Of a stretch of 47,770 bases of DNA, positions 33,706 to 40,434 are shown piece after piece. This stretch comes from CAZTHK01 sp964613215 (GTDB lineage Bacteria; Krumholzibacteriota; Krumholzibacteriia; Krumholzibacteriales; CAZTHK01). Every line of letters begins with the position of its first letter. Positions within the stretch are counted from its first letter, which is position 1. Under the pieces are notes generated by a model. That model made no database searches, had not been told where the DNA came from, and worked only from the letters and a program-made list of their open reading frames with translations. A program made the position numbers and the translations under genes. Location: NCBI GenBank assembly GCA_964613215.1, contig CAZTHK010000027.1:1-47770 (forward strand), in the 5' to 3' direction.

Positions 33706-34770
33706 ATGAGAAGGATAACCAGGGTTTTTTCCATCGCTCTCTTTGTCTCTGTCCTTATCTTCATAGGGGTCGCCCTTGTGCTGGTACTGGGAAAGATGGA
33801 TGAGACGGTGGAGGGATTCGGGCTGGTTGCCCCGGATATGCAGAGGGGCGTCTCGCCGGGAATCGATGGGATTGTAGACAGGGTATATGTGGAGGAGGGT
33901 GAGAAGATAGAGGGAGGGGATACTCTTTTTACCATAGATTCGGAAGAAATCGAGTTTGAGGTAAGGCGTGCGGAGAACGCCCTGGTGGAGGCCCGTTCAG
34001 CACTACAGAGAAGCCGGGATGAATATCAGAACCTCACCTCCACCCGCTCCTACGAGCTGGGGGTAATACTGGCCGACCTCAATGAAGCGGAGAAAAACAA
34101 GGATTTCTACCGGAGAAATATGGAGCGTACCAGGGAGCTTTACCAAAAGGGACTGGTGGATGAACAGGAGTATGAAAGGCAGAAGCTGCAGTACGAATCG
34201 AGCAAATCGTACTATAATGTGCTGAAATCGAGAAGCCGGATTCTTAAGACTCAGCTGAAGAGGCAGATCGAGGAGAGGCGGAGGGATCTGGGGCTGGCGG
34301 AGCGCTCCTATCAGCTGGTTAAAAGAAGGCTTGAGAAAACAGTGGTTCTCTCCCCCATGCCGGGCATCATCCTGACTTCACGGCCTGAGAATATGCTGGG
34401 GACCATGGTCAAACGGGGTGAGCCGGTTATGAATATCGCCAGCTTTGATGATTATATGTTCAACGCGGATATCGGGGAAACCGACATTACCGACGTTAAA
34501 CAGGGGCAGGAGACCAAGGTTTTCCTGAACAGCTATCCTCACCGTGAATACAAGGTATTCCGGGGTACGGTGGAAAGGATCGCTTCGGTGCCGAAGATGG
34601 ATCAAAGAGGGGCGGTATTCGAAGTGGGGATCAGGCTGGATGAACCCTGGGTGGAGGGGGAGGATGGAAAGAGGGACACCCTGCAATACGGCCTGATGGG
34701 AAGGGCTGAAATCATCATCAAACCCAGTGTCCGGCTGTACAAGATACTCATGGATGCGCTGGCCAAGTAG
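33706..34770 (+). CDS. HlyD-family periplasmic adaptor
   Basis: The 354-residue protein has one N-terminal membrane helix (IALFVSVLIFIGVALVLVLG), a split lipoyl domain (VSPGIDGIVDRVYVEEGEKI, then VLSPMPGIILTSRPENMLGT), a long helical hairpin at about 95-215 (LVEARSALQRSRDEYQNLTS, RTRELYQKGLVDEQEYERQK) and a beta-barrel region (MFNADIGETDITDVKQGQET). This is the layout of membrane-fusion proteins that join an inner-membrane exporter to an outer-membrane channel. It follows the ABC exporter in the same direction, so the two likely form one export system; the outer-membrane TolC partner is not in the window. The short gap upstream contains an 11-codon frame of doubtful meaning. Confidence 0.88.
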   Translation: MRRITRVFSIALFVSVLIFIGVALVLVLGKMDETVEGFGLVAPDMQRGVSPGIDGIVDRVYVEEGEKIEGGDTLFTIDSEEIEFEVRRAENALVEARSALQRSRDEYQNLTSTRSYELGVILADLNEAEKNKDFYRRNMERTRELYQKGLVDEQEYERQKLQYESSKSYYNVLKSRSRILKTQLKRQIEERRRDLGLAERSYQLVKRRLEKTVVLSPMPGIILTSRPENMLGTMVKRGEPVMNIASFDDYMFNADIGETDITDVKQGQETKVFLNSYPHREYKVFRGTVERIASVPKMDQRGAVFEVGIRLDEPWVEGEDGKRDTLQYGLMGRAEIIIKPSVRLYKILMDALAK

Positions 34771-35024
34771 GCTTAAATACCCGGTTAGCCATTATCCTGA
34801 TTTCTTGGAAGAATGTTTCTTCCATCCTGATCACTTTCCTTCTATTTAATTGATCCGGCAAAGGCAAGTTCTTAGATGGCATAGATGGTATGTTCAGGCA
34901 CTCTGGGAGTCTTAAGGTCATTCTGCCAGGTGCCAGCACATATATGAAAGAGTGCCGCCCACCGTAATCAAGTTAAAAAGACGCTCCAGGGGCAGACACT
35001 GTGAATATGCCTACGGACATTCAA

Positions 35025-36164
35025 TTATCCCTGAAACACCGGCTGGGCTGCTTCTTCCGGATTGGCCATGTCCAGCATCAGACAGACAATACCGGCCAGA
35101 CCACTGTACAGGCTGAGGCTGTAATTGTGTATCAGTCCCCCTCTTTCAGCCATCAGGGCGAACCGGCGGGCGTATTCCAGCCACGGTCCTTCCGGGTCGG
35201 CTCCATGCAGGGTGAGGAGGGCATAGCTTGCTCCCGCTGCTCCGCAGCAGATATGTCCAAGACGGTAATCCTTACGACAAATGAGATAGTCTCCCGTTCT
35301 GCGGGCGGTTTCCAGAAAGAAGTCATCCCGGAATAGCCGGTATGCCAGTGCCCACAGGTGGAGCAGCCCGGGGGCTCCGTGGCACCAGCTGTCCATGAAG
35401 TGCTGGTTGCCCCTGTCATGGATGGGCCATCTGATACCATGTTCTTCCTCCACCCCTGCCCGGGCATGACGGATCACCTGTTCCTTTATCCAGGAGGGGA
35501 TGGGTGTACCGGTAAGCCGTGCCCAGAATAGCAGGGCGTAGTATATTCCACCCCTGCCGTGGGCAATCCCCATGAAATGGTTGTTACCCCAGGGGGTCTC
35601 TCCGGGAGCGCGGCCGGCGGTATCCAGAAGCTTCCGGTACAGATGTTTTCCCCTCTCCATGATGCATTTGTCTCCGGTGTGGTGATAGAGCAGGGAGTAT
35701 CCCATCAGTAGTCCGGGCAGGCCCTGCAGAAGGTCCTGGATTTCCAGGTACCGGCGGGGTGGGCTGGTTAGTTCATCTCTGGACCTACGGTAGACCGGCA
35801 GGTCGGTCTGTGAGCAGGCCACCAGGGCCTGGACCAGATGCACCCCCCTGTTGCCGTGATAGAGGGAATCCTCGATCTCGATATGAATGGGGCCATCCTT
35901 CATTTCGGGCAGTTTTATGCTGCTGTCATCCCGCGGGGAGTCAGCGATTTTATCGATCCACAGGCGGGCATTTCCTAGCCACCAGGGATCATCCCACTGG
36001 CAGGCCGCCTTCCAGAAGGTATAGGCAATTCCGGTGGCTCCGGAGTTGAGTGAGCGCCAGGGGGGATTCTGGAATTTATGAAAATCTTCAAAACGGCAGC
36101 GGGCCAGTATGTTGAGTCCCTTTTCCGCCTTCTTCCTCCAACTCTGTTCTGTCTGATTCTGCAT
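35025..36164 (-). CDS. LanC-like lanthionine cyclase with Cys-Cys-Gly zinc motif
   Basis: The 379-residue protein has the alpha/alpha toroid repeat pattern of LanC: SGATGIAYTFWKAA, YHGNRGVHLVQAL, LLQGLPGLLMGYSLLYHHTG, FMGIAHGRGGIYYALLF, MDSWCHGAPGLLHLWALAYR, LGHICCGAAGASYALLTLHG and SLYSGLAGIVCLML. By alignment with NisC, His202 is the catalytic His and Cys261, Cys306 and Cys307 are the zinc ligands. The third ligand is Cys rather than the usual His (CCG instead of CHG), as in the promiscuous ProcM-type LanM cyclases. It would add Cys thiols to dehydroamino acids to form lanthionine. It is the last gene of a minus-strand set after a HopA1-like and a kinase gene, 36 bases behind the kinase stop. 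Confidence 0.85.
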   Translation of the reverse strand: MQNQTEQSWRKKAEKGLNILARCRFEDFHKFQNPPWRSLNSGATGIAYTFWKAACQWDDPWWLGNARLWIDKIADSPRDDSSIKLPEMKDGPIHIEIEDSLYHGNRGVHLVQALVACSQTDLPVYRRSRDELTSPPRRYLEIQDLLQGLPGLLMGYSLLYHHTGDKCIMERGKHLYRKLLDTAGRAPGETPWGNNHFMGIAHGRGGIYYALLFWARLTGTPIPSWIKEQVIRHARAGVEEEHGIRWPIHDRGNQHFMDSWCHGAPGLLHLWALAYRLFRDDFFLETARRTGDYLICRKDYRLGHICCGAAGASYALLTLHGADPEGPWLEYARRFALMAERGGLIHNYSLSLYSGLAGIVCLMLDMANPEEAAQPVFQG

Positions 36165-36200
36165 GTTGATCCGGTGTTTCCGCCGGGCCGGCTGATTATA

Positions 36201-37463
36201 TCATCCTCCGGAATCCCTTTCCGGTGAATTTCTCAATTTCTCAAGCTCCCCGGCGAATTCCTCCGCACTCCGGTATCGCCGGGAAGGCTCCTTGGCCAGG
36301 GCTTTGCGCAGTATGGCCTCCAGCTCCGGCCAGGGTTCGCTTTCGCATTCTTCGAAGCCGGGGGGAGGGTCATTGAGCACCCGCTGGAGAAAATCCTTTC
36401 GGTAGAATGAGGTGGTATAGGGATATTTGCCGGTAAACAGGGCAAAGATAATCACTCCGGCCGAATAGATCTCGCCGGCTACACTTCCCCACAACTTCTT
36501 CCTTTTTTCCTTCTTGTGCCTGGCATACTCGGGGGGCATATACTCCGTTACGCCACCCTCGCTGTGTTTGGACACATCCTTCTCATCCACCTGGATGGGA
36601 CGGGCCAGCCCGAAATCAATCAGGCATACCTGCCCTTCCCTTACCAGGAAGTTGCCGGCATGAACATCCCCGTGCAGATATCCGGCCTGATGGACGGCAT
36701 GTAAACCCTCCAGGCATTCTATGGAGAGTCTGAGCAGAAGGTCACGGGAGGGAGGCTGATCCGGGGAGTATGCGTAGGAGCGGACAGATGATCCGTCTAT
36801 CCAGTCGAGCACTCCATAGATTCTTCCGTCATGTTCTCCGTATTCCCATACCTTCACCGTATAGGGACTGTCTATCTTTTCTATTATCCCGAATTCCTTC
36901 CGCAGCCTCTGGAATATCTTCTCCTTCATCTGCTGATTGGGAAAAGATCCCCGGCTGATCTTGAGTGCACGCAACTCTCCGGAGGTTATGTGCTCTACCC
37001 GGTATATTTCAGTATCCACTATCACATGCACATTCTCCAGTATCCGGTAGGAAAGCCACCGGTCCTTCTCCTCGAAGTCGGGTTCGATCGCTTCGGAAGC
37101 ATCATCCTTCTTCTCCCCCTCCACCAGGAAGTTACTCATTACGAAATTCTTGATCATCCTGCGCATTTTGGGATCCAGCTCTTCCCTCTCCAGACCCTTG
37201 AGCTGGAGGAAGTGATCGAGCACTTCTTCATAGGTTGCTCCATCTTGCCCGAACCGGTTGAGCACATCCATCACATCCCGGTTTATTATCTTCATATGGG
37301 CGCGGGCCTTTCTTCGTTCGATGGCGAATAGTTCCTCCGGATCCTTTTCCCCTCCGGCGATCTGCCCGATCAGCTCATCCGGCAGTTCGGTTACCGGCTT
37401 TATCACCACATCCGAGGAGAGCCGCCAGATTCGTTTTTTCTTATTTCTGTTATCGTCCGGCAT
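36201..37463 (-). CDS. Ser/Thr protein kinase with N-terminal winged-helix/RRE-like region
   Basis: From ATG 37463 (AGGACGGA upstream) the product is 420 residues. Residues 12-115 (RLSSDVVIKPVTELPDELIG, INRDVMDVLNRFGQDGATYE, LDPKMRRMIKNFVMSNFLVE) look like the PqqD/RRE-type winged helix used to hold RiPP leader peptides; this is a pattern reading only. Residues 137-410 are a Hanks-type kinase: ALKIS (Lys168), YLHGDVHAGNFL (catalytic Asp266), LIDFGLARP (Asp283), YMPPEY and EIYSAGVIIFALFTGKYPY. The HRD motif is HGD. With the HopA1-like and LanC-like neighbours it could phosphorylate Ser/Thr of a precursor peptide before elimination, or it could be a regulatory kinase. An in-frame ATG at 37511 overlaps the upstream stop (ATGACTAA) and is an alternative start. 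Confidence 0.82.
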   Translation of the reverse strand: MPDDNRNKKKRIWRLSSDVVIKPVTELPDELIGQIAGGEKDPEELFAIERRKARAHMKIINRDVMDVLNRFGQDGATYEEVLDHFLQLKGLEREELDPKMRRMIKNFVMSNFLVEGEKKDDASEAIEPDFEEKDRWLSYRILENVHVIVDTEIYRVEHITSGELRALKISRGSFPNQQMKEKIFQRLRKEFGIIEKIDSPYTVKVWEYGEHDGRIYGVLDWIDGSSVRSYAYSPDQPPSRDLLLRLSIECLEGLHAVHQAGYLHGDVHAGNFLVREGQVCLIDFGLARPIQVDEKDVSKHSEGGVTEYMPPEYARHKKEKRKKLWGSVAGEIYSAGVIIFALFTGKYPYTTSFYRKDFLQRVLNDPPPGFEECESEPWPELEAILRKALAKEPSRRYRSAEEFAGELEKLRNSPERDSGG

Positions 37464-37503
37464 GTTTAATTCCGTCCTGCCCGGTTTGCCCGTTATACAA
37501 GGT

Positions 37504-38742
37504 TTAGTCATGCCCCTTTCGGTTTTCCGGCACAAAATCCATGGCCCAGCCCTCCCGCACCGGTCTCCACCGGTCGGCGTCGATTCCCCATCTTCTCATT
37601 CCTTCCCGGATGAATTCCAGAGGATCTTCCCGCCCACTACAGTGATAGCGGGCTATTATTCCGGCCAGTTTTCCGGTGATATACCTCCTCCAGGTGGTCC
37701 CTGATCCATTCTCCCGGGGTGGGTCCACTCCCAGGCTGATCAGCCGGTTGTTCCTTTTGAACTGATATGTGAATGGCACCCCCTGCCCCCTGAATTCAGA
37801 AGTCACGCCGGTCATTTTTCCGGCGAAATCCCCGGCTTCTTCCGGTGAAGCAAAGTAAACCTCCATCCTGGCCGGACGGAGAATCGAGACCGGTGTAATT
37901 CCCACGCGGAAGGAGTGCGCTCCCGAAGCGGCCACCTTACCCCTGACCATCCCGAATACCTCAGGGGTTTCCTCCGGCAGGGGGCTTATGTAAACCTTGA
38001 AATAATTCCTGTCAGTATTGATCCTCTTTCCATCTATTTCCCACCACCCCCACAGGTTTTCTCCTACGTTACTGTCATCAGGTTTATCCACAGGATGGAT
38101 AGCAGATGGCATTCCCCTCCATCTCCCCTCCCGGTCCAGTCCCAGAAATTCTGATACAGCTTCCCTGTCGGGCAGCTTTTCCCGCCTGTTTCGGTGCATG
38201 GGAAGGGTGTTGTAAAGATAGAGCAGGGATGAAAGGCTCGACCTGCTGCGGTGGTTCGACTGCAGGGCGAATTGGAGGGCCATTCTGGATATCCTCCCGA
38301 TATGGCCGGGGTTGCCCCTGTCCGGGGGAATGACCATGCCGGGAGGAGGAGGATTGAGCAGGTTGTAGCCCTCTGCACCGCTGACGAATTCTCCCTCCCG
38401 GAGGACCTCCAGCACATCATCAAGGATCAATTTATTTATCAGATCCGGTTTTATGTTGCCGCTCTCCGGCCGGAATTTCCGGGGAAGGCGGTTCAGTTTC
38501 TCAGGCTCCCTCAGGCTGAGCAGGAATTCTGTCATTGGCCGGTTGATGGCCTTGACGGTAAAGTTTGCTCTACCCGGGCAATGGAGAAGGCTGTAAGGCC
38601 TGGTCCCTGCAAGAACCTGCCGGAATTTCTCCTTCTGCTTCCCGGTAAGCGTCTTCACCGGGGTTATCCGGAAAGCAGGGTTGAGCCGAAAGGTATATTT
38701 GCCAATTCCCTCTGTCACAGCTATCTCTTTTTTCAAATACAA
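37504..38742 (-). CDS. HopA1-like protein, candidate phospho-Ser/Thr lyase
   Basis: The 412-residue soluble protein lacks motifs of common enzymes, but its C-terminal half follows the HopA1-effector pattern: NYFKVYISPLPEETPEVFGM ('R.Y.hi.Pe.A..VF'), SFRVGITPVSILRPARMEVY, VPFTYQFKRNNRLISLGVDP ('P.FT.pl..GlgLa.dP'), TWRRYITGKLAGIIARY and DPLEFIREGMRRWGIDADRW. HopA1-like proteins serve as lyases in class V lanthipeptide and thioamitide pathways. The family call is by eye and needs a profile search. The start is uncertain: TTG 38742 has no clear ribosome site, and a GTG eight codons later is possible. Its stop overlaps the first possible kinase start, so the two genes are probably translationally coupled. 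Confidence 0.58.
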   Translation of the reverse strand: MYLKKEIAVTEGIGKYTFRLNPAFRITPVKTLTGKQKEKFRQVLAGTRPYSLLHCPGRANFTVKAINRPMTEFLLSLREPEKLNRLPRKFRPESGNIKPDLINKLILDDVLEVLREGEFVSGAEGYNLLNPPPPGMVIPPDRGNPGHIGRISRMALQFALQSNHRSRSSLSSLLYLYNTLPMHRNRREKLPDREAVSEFLGLDREGRWRGMPSAIHPVDKPDDSNVGENLWGWWEIDGKRINTDRNYFKVYISPLPEETPEVFGMVRGKVAASGAHSFRVGITPVSILRPARMEVYFASPEEAGDFAGKMTGVTSEFRGQGVPFTYQFKRNNRLISLGVDPPRENGSGTTWRRYITGKLAGIIARYHCSGREDPLEFIREGMRRWGIDADRWRPVREGWAMDFVPENRKGHD

Positions 38743-39014
38743 CAGGTTTTATCAGTATCTTGCCTGAGATTATATGGATTACGGCCTGATTCTTCAAGTG
38801 TACACCGGCATTTTTCAATGCAGGAATCAGAGCTGCATTTGAACTTCAATCGGCCGGGAGTACTATTGATACCGGCCTGCTGTGAGAATGAATGGGAACG
38901 CTTTCTATATAATTTCTGCGATTCGGCAACTCTACCAGCTGAGAAGGTATGCAGCGAGCAAAGAATCAGCCATGCTGATTTATCAACGTGAAGTATGTTA
39001 AGGGCGGTTGCCAT
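38733..39014 (-). CDS. Speculative Cys-rich open frame; possible RiPP precursor
   Basis: A 93-codon frame (ATG 39014 to TGA 38735-38733) ends with a Cys/Ser/Thr-rich stretch: LKFKCSSDSCIEKCRCTLEE, then after 11 residues DTDKTCCI. It overlaps the TTG start of the HopA1-like gene by ten bases, as coupled genes do, and is in the right place for a precursor peptide. Against it: no ribosome site at the ATG, codon choice unlike the neighbours, and a stretch resembling a tRNA D-arm inside it. No known leader motif was recognised. It is listed because no better precursor candidate exists in the cluster. Confidence 0.2.
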   Translation of the reverse strand: MATALNILHVDKSAWLILCSLHTFSAGRVAESQKLYRKRSHSFSQQAGINSTPGRLKFKCSSDSCIEKCRCTLEESGRNPYNLRQDTDKTCCI

Positions 39015-39072
39015 AATTCTTAAAGATTTAAGACAACTATAAAGGTAAGAAGGAGATAGCCATGACGAAGTT
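38743..39072. other. Gap between cysteine synthase and HopA1-like gene
   Basis: No intrinsic terminator was found here on the minus strand, so read-through from the cysteine synthase gene into the HopA1-like gene is possible. The gap holds the speculative Cys-rich frame and a 15-base match to a tRNA D-arm (38929-38943). On the plus strand a strong ribosome site, AAGGAG, precedes ATG 39062, but the frame behind it is antisense to the cysteine synthase gene. Confidence 0.4.
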
Positions 39073-39978
39073 TTATTCAAACAGACCGGTGCTGAGATAT
39101 TTTTCCCCCCGGTCGGGTATAATCACCACGATTTTACCCGAATCAATCCGCTCTGCTATGTTTTTTGCTGCAAACAACGCCGCTCCCGAACTCATTCCGG
39201 CAAAGATTCCCTCCTTTTCCGCCAGTTCCCTGGCGGTGGAGAAGGCCTCCTCCTCGGAAACGGAGACCTGCTGGTACAGGAAGTCCCGGTTGTAAATATC
39301 TCCTGAGAAGTCCTTCCGGGGGTTCTGCAGTCCCTGTATCCCGTATCCGCCGGTAGGGGCTACCCCGATGATCTTTGTCCGGGGGGATTCCTGCTTGAAC
39401 CGGTAGGCTATTCCCATGATGGTTCCCGCAGTTCCTATACCAGCTACCAGATAGTCGATGTCATCAACCTGGCCGAGAATTTCCGGAGCGATGTCGGAAT
39501 AGTGGGCCAGGGTGTTGTCCACATTGTTGAACTGATCGGCGAACCAGTATGATTCCGGATTTTCCTTTATATATTCCCTGGCCTGCTGTATTGCTCCCAG
39601 CGTTCCATCCCTTTCGCCGGTCAGTATTACTTCAGCTCCGTAGGATCTGAGCATGGTGCGTCTCTCCCTGCTGACCCCCTCTGACATTACAATCCTTACC
39701 CGGTATCCCTTCTGAGCCCCTACCATGGCCAGGGCAATCCCCATATTTCCGCTGGTTGCCTCCAGAATTGTCTTACCCTTTTTAAGAACCCCCCACTCTT
39801 CAGCCCGGTTTACCATATACAGGGCGGGGCGGTCCTTTATGGAGCCGGTGGGGTTTTCACCCTCCAGCTTGGCAAATATGCTGCTCTTCCTGTTGGGGCT
39901 GGAATTCTGCAGTTTTACCATGGGAGTATTCCCGATGGTCTGCAGCAGGCCGGTGTAGCTGGTCGTTTTAGATGACAT
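39073..39978 (-). CDS. Cysteine synthase (CysK/CysM family)
   Basis: From ATG 39978 (AAAGGAAG 7 bases upstream) the product is 301 residues. It is a fold-type II PLP enzyme: TIGNTPMVKLQNSSPN, KLEGENPTGSIKDRPALYMV (PLP Lys48), ILEATSGNMGIALAMVGA (substrate loop; TSGNMG where CysK has TSGNTG), GIGTAGTIMGIAYRF (phosphate grip), and GMSSGAALFAAKNIAERIDS with VVIIPDRGEKYLST. It makes cysteine from O-acetylserine (or phosphoserine) and sulfide. The sequence is nearer CysM than CysK. The open frame runs further upstream to 40140, but that part is the leader/attenuator region and is not coding in this frame. Expression is probably controlled by the Cys-rich leader peptide and terminator just upstream. 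Confidence 0.92.
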   Translation of the reverse strand: MSSKTTSYTGLLQTIGNTPMVKLQNSSPNRKSSIFAKLEGENPTGSIKDRPALYMVNRAEEWGVLKKGKTILEATSGNMGIALAMVGAQKGYRVRIVMSEGVSRERRTMLRSYGAEVILTGERDGTLGAIQQAREYIKENPESYWFADQFNNVDNTLAHYSDIAPEILGQVDDIDYLVAGIGTAGTIMGIAYRFKQESPRTKIIGVAPTGGYGIQGLQNPRKDFSGDIYNRDFLYQQVSVSEEEAFSTARELAEKEGIFAGMSSGAALFAAKNIAERIDSGKIVVIIPDRGEKYLSTGLFE

Positions 39979-40031
39979 GATTGGTCTTCCTTTCTCCTCA
40001 TCTCCTCCTGCTCCCGGAACTGTCCGGGAAT

Positions 40032-40060
40032 AAAAAAAGCTCCCGGAGGTTTCCGGGAGC
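40032..40060 (-). terminator. Intrinsic terminator inside the cysteine synthase leader
   Basis: On the minus strand a perfect 9-base stem, GCTCCCGGA and TCCGGGAGC (40060-40052 and 40047-40039) with a 4-base loop, is followed at once by seven T residues (40038-40032). It sits 54 bases before the cysteine synthase start codon and after the leader peptide stop, so it must be conditionally bypassed for the gene to be expressed. Confidence 0.85.
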
Positions 40061-40087
40061 CTGGAAGTCTTAGATTTTATTAGAGAA

Positions 40088-40168
40088 TTACATACAGACT
40101 TCGGTTCCCGGGGATATGTCGGGAACGCAACAACAATCACAAGCGCCTGTATGTATTCTCTTTACCAT
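40088..40168 (-). CDS. Cys-rich regulatory leader peptide (26 residues)
   Basis: The frame starts at ATG 40168, with AAGGAA 8 bases upstream, and ends at TAA 40090-40088. The product begins MVKRIHTG, continues ACDCCCVPDISPG and ends TEVCM. Five Cys in 26 residues, four of them within codons 10-14, is the pattern of an amino-acid-biosynthesis leader peptide. Translation of this run would report charged tRNA-Cys levels. It lies just after a promoter and before a terminator upstream of the cysteine synthase gene. It is too short for standard gene callers. A bioactive or modified peptide is an alternative reading, but the RNA structure favours regulation. Confidence 0.75.
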   Translation of the reverse strand: MVKRIHTGACDCCCVPDISPGTEVCM

Positions 40169-40195
40169 AGTAATAGTTCCTTCAATTCGAACATT

Positions 40196-40225
40196 ATTAT
40201 AGCATGGAATATGCCTCTTTTTCAA
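40196..40225 (-). promoter_or_regulatory. Promoter of the cysteine synthase leader transcript
   Basis: On the minus strand TTGAAA (40225-40220), an 18-base spacer and TATAAT (40201-40196) form a near-consensus sigma70 promoter. The start of transcription would fall near 40189, about 20 bases before the leader peptide ATG. It is divergent from the aminotransferase gene at 40435. Confidence 0.65.
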
Positions 40226-40434
40226 CCCCGGAATCATGTTTTGCCAGAAATTATCAATTAATTGCTGAAAGGATTCAGAAAATGCTGTAAGGTTGATTCA
40301 GATGCCGGCACGGAAATTATCTGAAAGGTTCTGCATCTTCCGGCTCTGATTCAGATTAAGTATGGCCGGATGTCGTATATCAGCATAGTGATCGCAGCCG
40401 TTATTTTGACCCGGAATAGAAGGGGGAATGTAAG

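Larger units (their letters stand above)
40032..40189 (-). promoter_or_regulatory. Cysteine-responsive transcription attenuator
   Basis: The leader RNA has the parts of a ribosome-mediated attenuator. A 15-base stem with one bulge joins AGAGAATACATACAG (40161-40147) to CTGTATGTAATTCTCT (40097-40082), and GTTCCC/GGGAAC forms an inner hairpin (40126-40104). Mutually exclusive with these, CCGGGA (40111-40106) and GAAGTCT (40102-40096) can pair with TCCCGG (40058-40053) and AGACTTC (40070-40064), which blocks the left arm of the terminator. A ribosome stalled at the Cys codons would favour this antiterminator; one reaching the stop would allow termination. All pairings are read directly; the mechanism is inferred. 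Confidence 0.75.

Noticed and set aside
38929..38943. Minus-strand CTCAGCTGGTAGAGT resembles a tRNA D-arm
   Set aside because: No acceptor stem, anticodon arm or GTTCRANNC T-arm can be placed around it; at best a tRNA scrap or chance.
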